DNA of 64,000 bases from Echinarachnius parma (lineage: Eukaryota > Echinodermata > Echinoidea > Clypeasteroida > Echinarachniidae), in contig JBAMJV010007970.1 in assembly GCA_037951105.1 (NCBI GenBank), forward strand, positions 1 through 64,000, in the 5' to 3' direction. The position numbers and the translations under genes are program-made. Positions 1 to 10,036 of the stretch are shown piece by piece (position 1 is the first letter of the stretch; each line of letters starts with the position of its first letter). The notes under the pieces are model-generated. The model made no database searches. It saw only the letters and a program-made list of their open reading frames with translations, and was not told the DNA's origin.

Positions 1-245
1 GGATATCGGCCAATGGTACACATAATTCATAAGAAAATTCACGAATAATTCTTACTGGCAAATCTCCTGTTACACTAGATTTTTGTAAATTAATTTTACT
101 AAGTAAATTATAAACTTGTTGACATTCAATGAAAGGACATTTTACAGGTGATGACAAATATGCTGGTAAGATTGACCTATCAAAATGAGGCAAATCTTCA
201 GCAATAGATATAAAATATTCATTAATTTTGTTAGCAATTTCAATA

Positions 246-1931
246 TTACACTGAGTTTGGATCACTAGAGTCAATTCCAGGAATGTCTACAGCAGTCTGT
301 TCCTTTCTTCCTTGAGTAAGGATTTTTATTTTATTATGCCATCCAGCAGGATCACCTCTCTTTAAATTACTTATCCTAGTATTATGATAATTACTTTTTG
401 CTAATACTATTGCTTTAGCAACTTTATTCTTAAAATGACGCCAAAGTGGTTTATTGCCTTGGCACCATGCTCTCTGTCGATTTTGAATTGTTGATTTAAT
501 TTCTGATGTCATCCAAGGTTTATCATCCTCATGGAAACGGATCTCACGTACTGGAAGGCTATCATCAAGATGTTCCTGAACTGTGCATAATAACATTTTC
601 AACTTATCATTAACGTTGGTTGCCTGAAGAACTTCTTCCCAGGAATGTTGGGTTATCCAAGATCCAAAAACTCTTCGACCGCTATCCGTCAAAGGTCGAA
701 CGATTTGTTTGCGTATTTTATTTGAACGGTTAACTTGAGGAAAACCTGGTTGCCACAAAACACAGTTGTGATCACTATTAGCTATTGGACATAAAATCTC
801 AGGTGAATGATATAATAATGGATAATTTGTAATAATCATATCCAAAATATTTTCTCCTCTTGTTGGCTGCTGTACAACCTGCTTACATCGTTGATCTTGT
901 AGAAAAGGCTCAGTATCGAGATCATTAAAATCACCAATTATGGATATTCCGGCTCCGGGGTATCGAATTAGTAGCTCATCAATGGTAGAAGTGATGTGAT
1001 CGATATAATCCCGTGAACGTGGGTCTCTGGGTGGGAAGTAAATAACGCAGATTATAATAGATGATACTTGGCGCGGTAATCTTGGTGGTCTCATCTGGAT
1101 CCACAGGACCTCTAGGCCGTCAGGAACTTGGACTGGAAGCTGTTTACAGTTGAGTCGTTGTTTACCGTAAAGCGCGATACCGCCACCAACACGATCCTTT
1201 CGGGATTTGAAGAATAAATTGTAACTAGACAATGAAAACGGTTGCAGAGGGGTATTGTTGTTGAACCATGTCTCTGTAATTGCAATTAGGTCAGCATTAT
1301 TTATATCAGCAACAACTGACATATCATCAAACTTATTTTGTAATGATCTAGCATTCAATAGAAGGACAGAGGGTAGATCATAGTCATGCTTCCTGTTCTG
1401 TGTAGAGGTTTTCTCAATAGGTATTGTAATAAGGTATTTGTTTCTATCTTGTAGAATATGTCTATTACTGGTTCGGTTAGGAATTCGTTGACGAACAAGG
1501 ACAGGTATTTGTTTCCGATTTCGTGAATGCTCACCTCCTCTCTTACCTCGGTGAGGAGCTGGTCTGCTGTTGATGCCCAGGTGCTTGATGATGTCCCACG
1601 TAGCAGGAGGTAGTTTGGAGCGTGTACATGATGTCCTTATATCATGTAAAGATGCGGCGGAATATCTACGGGTTTGAGATATTTGTCCATTTTCACCGAT
1701 GTTGTCGTTGGGTCGAGGTCCAGGGTTGCTCTCAACGTCACCACATCGTAGAAGTTCACTACGAAAAGTTGATATTGAGTTGTTATAATATTGAATCCGT
1801 CTTCCGATGAATTTATGGTGGAAGAATTTGGTTCCAATCACATGAACAATTCTCAAAGACACAGTGTTACGAATCTTGTTGTTGTGCGGATGGTACACAA
1901 CATTACACAGAAGCAAACTCAAGCATATCAT
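246..1931 (-). CDS. LINE ORF: 2A-like leader plus apurinic-type endonuclease domain
   Basis: The frame is 561 residues long. Residues 1-59 form a leader that opens with a short hydrophobic stretch (ICLSLLLCNVV, residues 2-12). Residues 64-72 read GDVESNPGP, a complete 2A-like motif. Residues 73-185 are basic and low in recognisable structure. Residues 188-395 are the endonuclease/exonuclease/phosphatase fold: N193 in LLNARS, E220 in ITETW, the catalytic GDFND at 333-337 and SDHN at 386-389. Residues 400-561 are the EN-RT linker typical of L2/CR1 elements. This domain nicks target DNA to prime reverse transcription. The ATG at 1931 is the first in frame upstream of the 2A motif. The frame is intact through the endonuclease but is shifted just before the reverse transcriptase, so this copy is probably inactive. 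Confidence 0.85.
   Translation of the reverse strand: MICLSLLLCNVVYHPHNNKIRNTVSLRIVHVIGTKFFHHKFIGRRIQYYNNSISTFRSELLRCGDVESNPGPRPNDNIGENGQISQTRRYSAASLHDIRTSCTRSKLPPATWDIIKHLGINSRPAPHRGKRGGEHSRNRKQIPVLVRQRIPNRTSNRHILQDRNKYLITIPIEKTSTQNRKHDYDLPSVLLLNARSLQNKFDDMSVVADINNADLIAITETWFNNNTPLQPFSLSSYNLFFKSRKDRVGGGIALYGKQRLNCKQLPVQVPDGLEVLWIQMRPPRLPRQVSSIIICVIYFPPRDPRSRDYIDHITSTIDELLIRYPGAGISIIGDFNDLDTEPFLQDQRCKQVVQQPTRGENILDMIITNYPLLYHSPEILCPIANSDHNCVLWQPGFPQVNRSNKIRKQIVRPLTDSGRRVFGSWITQHSWEEVLQATNVNDKLKMLLCTVQEHLDDSLPVREIRFHEDDKPWMTSEIKSTIQNRQRAWCQGNKPLWRHFKNKVAKAIVLAKSNYHNTRISNLKRGDPAGWHNKIKILTQGRKEQTAVDIPGIDSSDPNSV
1716..1742 (-). other. 2A-like ribosome-skipping motif
   Basis: On the minus strand the codons give GDVESNPGP preceded by LLRC. 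This fits the 2A consensus DxExNPGP, in which the ribosome skips the final Gly-Pro bond and releases the upstream peptide. Such motifs are known at the N-terminus of non-LTR retrotransposon proteins in sea urchin and other marine animals. Skipping here would release a leader of about 71 residues from the endonuclease protein. Activity is inferred from the motif only. Confidence 0.8.
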
Positions 1932-2135
1932 ATATCATATATGTCTTTTAACTTCATCGCGTCGTTGGTGTTTCCAAGAACCAAACACAAACTTACTAAA
2001 AATTGGCGTGACCTAACTGTAGTCAACGCCGCTACGCACGGCGCCTGGCCCTGGTTAGGTTAGGCGTGAGTCCCGCTGATCGATCCAGTGAATCATGTCA
2101 GTCATCATTCATCAATGCAATTAGAATCGCCCGCC

Positions 2136-2172
2136 GACGTGCGACGTGCGACGTGCGACGTGCGACGTGCGA
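2136..2172. repeat. Short 7-bp tandem repeat (GACGTGC)5
   Basis: Five exact head-to-tail copies of GACGTGC lie within the CpG-rich leader upstream of the 2A LINE. Variable-number tandem repeats are common in LINE 5' untranslated regions, but no function is shown here. Confidence 0.85.
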
Positions 2173-2544
2173 GTCAATAAATTGTCGGCGCGCGTAAATC
2201 ATGAAGCTACGTTACACCGGTCTCCTCGTTCATGCAGTTTGACCACGCGTGAAGGCCCATTAACCGTGCGCGTATTAGGCAAGCAAAATGGCAGTTCTCC
2301 ATGTATAGTGTAGCGAAAGTGAATGCAGAACACATAGAAAGTTACAATCTAAAAGTTATTCATTCTCACCAAACACTGAACAGCTCGTGACATCACGTAA
2401 AATTTGTCCTGATGATTCAGAAAAGTTCAATTAAAACGTTGATCAAACTGAAAAAATCTAAAAGTGCAAATATCTTATGTAAAACACACAAATTCGAGAG
2501 CACAAATATTTCGTGTCAGCCGTTCCGGCGCGCACAACAACAAC

Positions 2545-3615
2545 ATCAGCAAGAGGTTGGCATAATTCACAGGCGAATTCACGAACAACGCGTGGAGGTA
2601 TGTCATCGAATAATCCTGCTTTATTACATTTTATTTTGCGTAATTTTAAATAAACTTCATGAGGTTGGACTCGCGGACATACGGATGGCGACGGTAAGTA
2701 TGCTGGTAAACAACTCCTGTCAAGGGGAGGAAGGTCTGATGCTACTGAGATGAAGTGCTCGTTGATTGCGTCTGCCGTTTTCTGTCGATGTTCAGGATCA
2801 TCGGGTTCGACGTTTGGGACAGCAATACATGGTGAATTCACATCTTTTTTTGTTATGAATTTAATTTGCTTATACCAAGCTGCTGGGTTTGTTAGCTTTA
2901 AATGTGAGACTCTTATATTATAATAGTACCTTTTAGCAGATATTATCATCGGATCAACTTTGTTCCGTAGACGGCGCCACTTAGTTTTATCATTTACTAT
3001 AAAGGCATTTTCCTTTTTATCAAAAACATCTTTTACTTCAGGTGTCATCCAAGGTTTATCATTTTTACATATTTTGACTTCTTTAACAGGTAAACACTTA
3101 TCCAGTTCAGTCCTGGTAGTATCAATAAAAAGACTACACTTATCTGAAGGGTCTGAAATTTGTGAGAGTTCATTCCATGAATGACTTGTGATCCATTGAC
3201 CAAATGAACGCAAACCACTGTCTGGAAGAGGGCGAACAAACTTTTTCTTAATTTCATTTTTCTCTTTAAATATACATTTTAATGGAGCTAGCAACACACA
3301 ATTATGGTCACTCCTACCAAGAGGCGACATCAATATTACAGGTGAATAAAATCTACTGCAATTAGTAATTATCTTATCAAGAATATTATTCTCTCTTGTG
3401 GGTAAATGTATAACTTGATGGAAGCCATCATTGTTTAAAATTGGATGTATATTTAAATCATTCATATCTCCCACCACAAACATACCGGCATCTGGATGTT
3501 CCATGAGTACATAATCAATAACTGAGGTAATATGATCAATATATTCATTTTGATACTGACATCGTGGTGGGTAGTATAATACACACATAACAATACTTAA
3601 CTTTTTAGTACACAT
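2545..3615 (-). pseudogene. Second LINE, truncated at both ends (endonuclease C-terminal half to start of reverse transcriptase)
   Basis: An open minus-strand frame starts inside the endonuclease. It has a GDMND motif at residues 49-53 and SDHN at 102-105, and then an EN-RT linker that matches the first LINE (VRPL.DSG..FG.WIT.HSW and KPWMT.E). Residues 321-357 (KIKCNKAGLFDDIPPRVV and LCQPLADV) are the first block of the reverse transcriptase. After residue 357 the similarity stops and the frame runs on into unrelated DNA to 2458. By eye the protein is roughly half identical to the first LINE, so the two are related families and not a recent duplicate. The first third of the endonuclease is missing upstream of 3615. 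The downstream loss sits exactly where the leader of the first LINE appears to begin. Confidence 0.85.
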
Positions 3616-3636
3616 TTAGTTTAATTTGCAAGGTAG

Positions 3637-3806
3637 TTAAAGGGGTAGTTGAGTATTGGTCAAACTTAACTTTAGTAACCAAAACCTGCACGATTACAGT
3701 ACAAACTAATAGTTATTACTTCACCATGCTCGAAAAGTATACACAATTACAAACCACAAAATAAAACCCCTGTTATCATTCAAAAAGAGCCGTTACAATG
3801 TGGATT
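3637..3806. mobile_element. TTAA MITE family F1, one end only
   Basis: Starts with TTAA followed by AGGGGTAGTTGAGT. It then matches the left part of the complete copy at 5025-5587 (AACCAAAACCTGCA, ACAAACTAATA, AAAGAGCCGTTA). The match is lost near 3806, where a tRNA-like SINE head begins. Confidence 0.7.
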
Positions 3807-3807
3807 A

Positions 3808-3892
3808 ATTGTCTAACCCTGGGCATACTCCGGGTTCGAACTCGGGATCTCCCGCTTGGAAAGCGAGCGCTCTACCAATCTTGCCACACTAC
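3808..3892 (-). mobile_element. tRNA-derived SINE head (fragment)
   Basis: Read on the minus strand, the stretch has an A box like TGGCAAGATTGG (3875-3886), a seven-base anticodon-like loop TTTCCAA, and a B box AGTTCGAACCC (about 3832-3842). The T stem and acceptor stem do not pair, so this is a tRNA-derived SINE promoter and not a working tRNA gene. It is related to the longer copy ending at 10030. Confidence 0.7.
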
Positions 3893-4255
3893 AAATGTAC
3901 ATCCACTGTGGTTTTTACAGTTATAGGTTGTATTTCTGACACTGTTATATCCCCTGAGATCAGGCATTCGTGGGTGTACGTATATACATGTATAGCCTAC
4001 AAAATTATGAAACGGCCTGTAATCAAGAAAAGTTAGTTTAAAAACTGTTAGTACAATTTGAGGTTATGTAAAAATGTATTTGTTTGCACAAGCTTCATAA
4101 TTTTATTTGTTGGTTTTTGTTATCATTTATTTTTAAAAGAGCTATACATAAGCGCAGTTTAATATATAGTAGCTGCACTATTGAAATGTGCGTATTACTA
4201 TTATCATTATTATTATTTCAAAAGAACATGTATGTCATCTAAAAAAAATAGTTAA
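3893..4255. other. AT-rich spacer with no recognised feature
   Basis: I see no coding potential, tandem repeat or clear inverted end here. It separates the SINE fragment from the next TIR element. Confidence 0.5.
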
Positions 4256-4921
4256 TGCTACGGTCACAACTCAGAGCGGCGACCGACCGATTTGTAGCCT
4301 GCTCGGTCGCCGCTGGAATTTAGGCATCGCCCAACGATTTTGGGGAAGTCGAGCAGGCTGTAGAGCCCCAGCGGTGCCTGGGCGGTGCCCTGTCGGTGTC
4401 CCGTCGGTCACCGGTCGATTTTAGGTCACAACTGGGCTAAATTAGGGAGTTTCTCCGCACGGCGTCCCTGCAGTGACCGACCGATGACCCACCGGTTCCC
4501 GAGCGGTCTCCCACCGGTCACCGGCTGATTTTTAAGAAATCGCCCGGCGACCGGACGGTGACCGGCGGGTCACCTGTAGGTGTCCCATAGGCGTACCGGC
4601 GGCGACCCGCCGGGCTCCTCCGGGAATTTACCGTTACGATGGTAAATGTGAAAGTTTACCTGCAGGACTTTATAATGTTTGATAATTACACAACCTTGCA
4701 TTTGTTTGTAACCAAAAGTGCGCAAGCGGGCGAGAAATATTACGGTAATTGCCTTGTTTGTATGATTTGTCACCTGAGAAAGAAATTCATGATGTGCCAA
4801 GTAAATTAAGCCTATAATACAATGTAGTATTAACTGAATTTACTCTGATCTTTCCTTGTACCTTATTCTTTGTTTTTAATGAAGAGTCTTTAATTTGCAG
4901 TAAAGTAAAAATTGAAGACTA

Positions 4922-5665
4922 GTGGGGTGTATTCTGAAAACCACTTTAAGTTAAAATTATGTTAAAATAATGTATCTACGTCATATCTCCGTCACTAAAA
5001 TATGTTTTCGCAAGTCGCTATTCCTTAAAGGGATAGTTGAGTTCTGGTAAGGAGAGTAATGTTTTGGTGAAACTGAATTTTAGTAACCAAAACCTGCATC
5101 ATTAGACTACAAACTAATAATTATTCTAGAAGGGAACACAATATTACAAATGACTTAGTAAAGATCATATTATCATTAAAAAAGAGCCGTTAAAACGTAA
5201 GAGGGCGCTCTCTAAACACTCATCGGTTTCAACCATTTTGAATACAATATTGTGCATGTGATTTTGTTGTTGAAATAGTGATTAGATAGAGAAATAAAAA
5301 AATAAAAATTTAAATACCTATTTTGTTACTTTTTGAAAAGAGGAAACATTTTTAAAAATTGTTAACGGCTGGTTCAAAATTATCGAATAAGTGTGGGGCC
5401 CCACATTTATTACAAATGACTATGATTATGGATATTTCAGCCGTTTTTGAACCGATTTTGATCAAATAAAGTTTATCCTGGCTTTAAAATATTGTGCTCT
5501 TTAAATTTTTTCACTCAGTTTTTCATTATCTCACAAAAAATCATTGTATGTAGCGCCCTCTCTACCAAAACTCAACTATCCCTTTAAGTACAGTGTCATA
5601 TTTTAGTGACGAAGATATGACGTAGATATAATAAATTTTAGCCTAAAATCGTTTTCAGAATTCAG
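4922..5665. mobile_element. Small TIR MITE (ends like GGGGTGTATTCTGAAAAC), split by a TTAA MITE
   Basis: The left arm (GGTGTATTCTGAAAAC, ATCTACGTCATATC, GTCACTAAAATATG) returns inverted on the right of the nested element, ending at GTTTTCAGAATTCAG. A possible 5-bp duplication GACTA lies outside both ends (4917-4921 and 5666-5670). Without its insertion the element is about 180 bp and nearly palindromic. A second copy lies at 63061-63814. Confidence 0.65.
5025..5587. mobile_element. TTAA MITE family F1, complete copy (piggyBac-like target)
   Basis: Flanked by TTAA at 5025-5028 and 5584-5587. The inverted ends share AGGGATAGTTGAGTTYTGGTA. There is no coding frame. The TTAA duplication is characteristic of piggyBac-type transposition. 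Other pieces of this family are at 3637-3806 and 61278-61719. Confidence 0.8.
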
Positions 5666-5734
5666 GACTAAAGCGCATAGTGCGGTGGTACATGAAAGAG
5701 TAAAATTATATGATTACATGTAGACTCGCATGTA

Positions 5735-5880
5735 TTGTGTGTGTGTGTGTGTGTGTGTGTTCGTGTGTGTATGCGTACATAATATATGCGTGTGCATAGT
5801 ATGACAGCCATGAATCAACTCGCAAAACAAAGTATGCATGTTTAACACATTTTCTAGACACCTTTGTATCCGAAAGTCAC

Positions 5881-5943
<63 letters not shown>

Positions 5944-6006
5944 AACGCACACACACATAAACACACACACACACATGCACACGCGCACACACACGCACAC
6001 ACACAC
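5735..6006. repeat. Paired dinucleotide microsatellites (GT)n and (AC)n
   Basis: A GT run at about 5735-5772 is followed by a longer, interrupted AC run at about 5878-6006. Their opposite orientation allows pairing into a long imperfect hairpin. They produce a meaningless low-complexity cysteine/valine frame on the minus strand. Confidence 0.9.
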
Positions 6007-6434
6007 TTTTGTGGAGCGCTATTATACCAAACAATGATCGATTTAGGTCAAACATAGGTCAAATGGGTCATCGGCTGCCGAGCGGTCGCCGCCCGGTGAC
6101 CGACTGATCTCCCAGCGGCGACCGGGCGGCGACCGCTCGGCATCCGATGACCTATTTGACCTATTTTTGACCTAAATCGCTCGACGGCGACCGCTCGATT
6201 AGGTCGGTGCCCGGACGGCGACCGCTCGGCCACCGAGCGTATTTTGGGCGGCGAGTGAAAAGTGAGCAGGCGCCGCCCAAATTTTAACTCCGCGCTAAAA
6301 CTTCAGCGGCGACCGAGCGATGCCTAAAAACCAGCGGTGCCTGGGCGGCCGCCGCTCGGTGACCGAGCGATTTTGGCTAAAAACTCGCCGCCCGGCCGCC
6401 GAGCAGGCTACTTTTTTGGGTTGTGACCATAGCA

Positions 6435-6716
6435 TAACATTTGCACTGCCCCCATGTATTGATATTTAAAGCTGAATAGCAGAATTGTGAAAGTTATGGA
6501 AAGTATCTGTATTGACCATGTAAATGATGAAATAGTATTAAAAGGGTTTATACTGTCAATATGAACCTTAATATTGCTCAATGCAGAAATATAGGTTGAA
6601 AGTTCCATGCGCGCTGCTGAGAATTGGGCCAAAATTTCATAATAATTTTGACCAGTTCCCGTACGGCTGCTTTGCATACGGTGTCCATGTGCAGATGAAC
6701 TGAATCGGGTGCGTAC

Positions 6717-6750
<34 letters not shown>

Positions 6751-7028
6751 ATCTAACAGTCAGTTTCAAGGCAGTTTTTGTCAATCATGTACATTCATAG
6801 ATAAGTCACGATATATTATTTCACACATCGCTGGTAATAAAACTGTATACATTTATTTGTGTGTATATAGGGCGTTTTCCAATATAGCTTTAATAGTGAG
6901 GCAATTCTTTTTGCCAAGGTTGACAATAATAACTCATGCGGAGGACAGCAACCCTGTGAAGAAATAGTAGGATACCGGGCCATGATGGTTATAATAAAAA
7001 CCCATCAAAAGCTTACTCGTCCAAATAC
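6435..7028. other. Spacer with a long poly-T tract
   Basis: There is a run of about 30 T at 6720-6749, possibly the poly-A tail of a minus-strand retrosequence, but no matching body was recognised. Nothing else is supported. Confidence 0.5.
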
Positions 7029-7329
7029 TTAACCCTCTCTGTACTTGAGTGCCGATGACAATGCTTGCTAGCATGCAGATGTGCAAATGGGCACAGATGT
7101 TGCGATGCGTAAACTATAGAGTCAATACAATTGTTCTTCGCTGCAGACCACTATTCAAGTACATGTACAGGTCCCACCAACCTGCACACCCCATTCTTCA
7201 TTTACCTAGCTCAATGTTGATAAGTCATTACAATGTTGCATTCAGAAATGTTTTTGGAAGGTCAAATCAACACACATCATATCACTACTGTGGCACAGGG
7301 GGTTTATATCCTGGCAATCAAAGAGTTAA
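7029..7329. mobile_element. TTAA MITE family F4
   Basis: Flanked by TTAA at 7029-7032 and 7326-7329. The left end reads CCCTCTCTGTACTTGAGTGCC and the right end is its diverged inverse, GGCAATCAAAGAG. No coding frame of note. About 300 bp long. Confidence 0.65.
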
Positions 7330-8046
7330 GTTTGAAAAGGAATAAATAGAGGCATTGTCCATTTTTGCCTGGTACATCATAATACCACACTGTTTGCTTT
7401 AAGGTTTGGTTTATCCTATTTTGTATCGGTTCATTTATTTGGCCTGAGAGTCTCCCTGAAAAGAGTGTTGTTATTACATTCCTACTTTTTGTCTGAATCT
7501 GATTCAGTGAATGCCAGGGCTCAGGGGCCTGTAACCTTACTGCACAACTACAAATGTACAATGGAATTCTATTGAAATATATTTTGAGAGAAAAAAATCA
7601 TAATTGAATCTATGGTGCCATTTATCGTCCGTCATATATAGGTACTGAAGCCGATAACGTCTTTGTTGCTTTTGTTCTCACCAGAAATCATTACCGCCAC
7701 CCTTATTTACCTTTGGGGCTAACAATAAGAACTGTGCCAGGGTATGCCCATGGTCGCAAATAAAAACTGCTTCATTTATACCCAAAACTATACCCATGTG
7801 GAATTCAGGTAACAATCATCCAAGATTATTCGTTTCATGTAAATTACAAAGTAAACTCCCTAACGTTCAAGAATTTAAAGATCTATATATGTATACTGTC
7901 TGCTTTTACAAACCAAAATTCAAAAGTTGCGAGATCATTGTCTTTAATATGTGAGAAAATACCATTTAAGAGCTAGTCTGAGAAGATTAGAACTTGGAAA
8001 TACCTTTAATTTGGAATATATTGAATTTTAGAGCTTGAAATATTAT
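7330..8046. other. Spacer with no recognised feature
   Basis: Unique-looking AT-rich DNA. I see no repeat ends, tRNA-like parts or protein similarity. Confidence 0.45.
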
Positions 8047-8185
8047 AAGGCTGTAGTAAGTCGGGTATTTTGACAACCGGTTAACCGACGGCAAAAACCG
8101 TTCAACCGAACGGGTAACCGAAAAAGAAGAAAAAAAAGCAAAGAGTGCTTTAACCCACGTACACGTTTGGATACCAGTACTTAAC

Positions 8186-8249
8186 ATATTAAATCGAAAG
8201 AAGGACTGCTGGTGAGGCCTCACCAGCAGTCCTTCTTTCGATTTAATAT
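8186..8249. repeat. Perfect 64-bp palindrome
   Basis: Two 32-base arms meet with no spacer at the centre AGGCCT (8217/8218). Every base pairs, and pairing ends with a mismatch at 8185/8250. It could extrude a cruciform. It may be a MITE centre or a fold-back assembly artefact. Confidence 0.9.
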
Positions 8250-8436
8250 ATTGTATATATATATAATTTTTTTTTCTTTTTTTTCTCGGATATATCCGAT
8301 ATCTGTCCGTTTTTCAATTGGAATCAGCATGGCACTGCCATGTTAGTCTACGGCTGTCAAGATGAAAGCCTTCGGATATCTCATAACAAATGATTAACAA
8401 ATGATTAAATTTGGCTCTACTAGTCTAATCTATTCA

Positions 8437-8826
8437 TTAAAGGGAACCACCAGGCAAAGAACAACACATAAACTACAACTATGTTTTGGTACAGTTTTGT
8501 GATATAAAATAGATACCCAACATTTTGCAAAGGGTTGTGTAATTCATAAACAAAGCAATTTATTTCCACCACTTACGGAACCACTACTATTTCCTGGTTC
8601 CTGGTTTGCGAGTGCAAATATAATCCCGAGCGATTCGCGTGCTGCACACGCAGTAGTCTTCGCAATTCAGACCGCATGAACGCATGCTTTAGAATGGTGA
8701 TGCGTTTTCCAATTATATACTTTTTTTCTGAAAACATATTTGTGTGAACTTGTTGATGGAATGGAATACTAAACATGTTACCTTTCTATAATAAGAATAC
8801 TAGTTTTGGGTGGTGGTACCCTTTAA
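8437..8826. mobile_element. TTAA MITE family F3, complete copy
   Basis: Flanked by TTAA at 8437-8440 and 8823-8826, with inverted ends AGGGAACCACCA and TGGTGGTACCCT. The right two thirds match the truncated copy at 34085-34369, including ATGAACGCATGCTTTAGAAT. Confidence 0.75.
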
Positions 8827-9030
8827 TCCTCTTACCATTTGTTTATTTGTTTTGTTTATTTGTGATACATGTAAAATACCTTTACTTTAGCAATAGATTA
8901 GCAGGGTTCAACGTGCCATTTTCTGACCAAATCTATAGAATGGGGATAAGAACAAGGAAACCGTGAAAATGAAAACGTTTTTGCCGATGCCGGTCGGTTA
9001 ACCGTCGTGTAACCGTTTCACTACAGCCTT

Positions 9031-9674
9031 AAAATAATAAACAACTGTTACCACCGTTTAATTAGTCTAGCAACTGCAGACCCTTTATTGTATTTCATGT
9101 CTGTAATTGATGTTCCTACACCAAATATCAACTGTATTTTGTCAAAGCACTATCATTCAAAGTGATTAAATCAGATTTGTGATGTAACAGGGTGATTTGT
9201 CTTTTAACTTGGTAAAAACATAACAAAAATCAATGATTCATAGATTCACAAAAGAAGGCAAATGAGCCTAAGATTTAGACTACAAAGCAAATTGTTTTTT
9301 CTTGCATCATTTTAATGAAGAAATGAGATATGGCTTTGATGATGCATATGATATTTAACATGGCATTTAAAAACCCTGAAGTGCTTATATTATGCAAGAG
9401 CAGATATGAACACCATTTTTAACAATCTGAAATTATCGCGATTAAACCTCCTGAAATACAACAAAAATTATAAGAAAAGGGTAATAATACATTTAATAAT
9501 GACAATATTTCCCCTCTGGGATGTTTGGGCCCAATCATCATCCTGAAATCCTGTTTCTAAACTGCCCCTAACACCTCCCCAAATGCAAAACGGGCGCATC
9601 AAAGGGAATAATTTACCCGTTTTTACATACACACGTATAATTGAATGGAGAAAATACACATTACAGCTAGTGCA
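9031..9674. other. Spacer with no recognised feature
   Basis: AT-rich DNA without detectable repeats or coding signal. Confidence 0.45.
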
Positions 9675-10030
9675 GTATATAATAATAATAATAAGATGAA
9701 CATTTATATAGCGCAGCTATATACTCTACTGCGCTTAAATAATTATCTAAATTATTATTACCCATGGTCATCAGGTACATTTCAAACCAACACAATGATA
9801 TTGCGTACTTTCTCAACTCCCCTGGGAGCATACTAGCCGAGCTGCCACTGATGATGGCGCTACAGGCTAATTAACACCCGACCATGGTACCCATTTATAC
9901 ACCTGGGTAGAGAGCAGCAATTGTGGATGAATTGTCTTGCTGAAGGACAAACGCAGTGGGCCTACACAGGGTTCAAACTCGGGATCTCACGATCGGAAAA
10001 CACGCGCTCTACCAATCTTGCCACACCACG
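9675..10030 (-). mobile_element. tRNA-derived SINE, full-length-looking copy
   Basis: On the minus strand a tRNA-like head (A box at about 10011-10023, B box GAGTTTGAACCC near 9969-9980) is followed by a body containing the inverse of CATTTATACACCTGGGTAGAG-type sequence. It ends in AGCGC/TATATAAATG and an (ATT)n tail at 9678-9693. SINEs of this build are common in marine invertebrates. The head does not fold as a tRNA. The body also shares its head with the fragment at 3808-3892. Confidence 0.75.
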
Positions 10031-10036
10031 TCCAAG

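Larger units (their letters stand above)
1..2545 (-). mobile_element. LINE (L2/CR1-like non-LTR retrotransposon) with N-terminal 2A-like motif, cut by the window edge
   Basis: The element runs right to left. Its endonuclease frame lies at 246-1931. The protein continues past the stop near 246 in another frame: bases 1-245 read on the minus strand give INEYFISIAEDLP and then LCVPLADI. This matches the linker and first reverse transcriptase block of the second LINE at 2545-3615, so one small frame break lies around 250-262. The rest of the reverse transcriptase is off the left edge. The stretch from 1932 to about 2545 is CpG-rich, contains no other gene, and is probably the 5' untranslated leader. 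It begins where the coding match of the second LINE stops abruptly. Family assignment rests on endonuclease motifs and the EN-RT order, and clade L2 versus CR1 is uncertain. Confidence 0.8.
4256..6434. mobile_element. Non-autonomous TIR DNA transposon with GC-rich ends, possibly PIF/Harbinger-like
   Basis: The ends are inverted copies of TGCTAYGGTCACAAC followed shortly by GTAGCCTGCTCGG. They are flanked by TAA on both sides (4253-4255 and 6435-6437), which would suit a 3-bp target duplication of the Harbinger type. About 350 bp at each end is packed with short variants of CGGTCGCCG and CGGTGACCG in both orientations. These GC-rich subterminal arrays contrast with the AT-rich surroundings and could be transposase binding sites. 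No transposase frame is present. The middle holds other insertions and microsatellites. Superfamily is tentative because it rests on the 3-bp duplication. Confidence 0.65.
8047..9030. mobile_element. TIR DNA element with ends AAGGCTGTAGT, carrying two inserted structures
   Basis: AAGGCTGTAGT at 8047 is repeated inverted at 9020-9030. Both subterminal regions carry copies of CGGTTAACCG-like motifs. The inside holds a perfect palindrome (8186-8249) and a TTAA MITE (8437-8826). No transposase frame was found, and no clear target duplication was seen. Confidence 0.6.

Noticed and set aside
3808-3892. A working tRNA gene (anticodon-like TCC)
   Set aside because: Acceptor and T stems do not pair, and the sequence recurs as part of a SINE.
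5714-6055. 113-residue cysteine/valine-rich minus-strand frame
   Set aside because: Translation of the (AC)n microsatellite.
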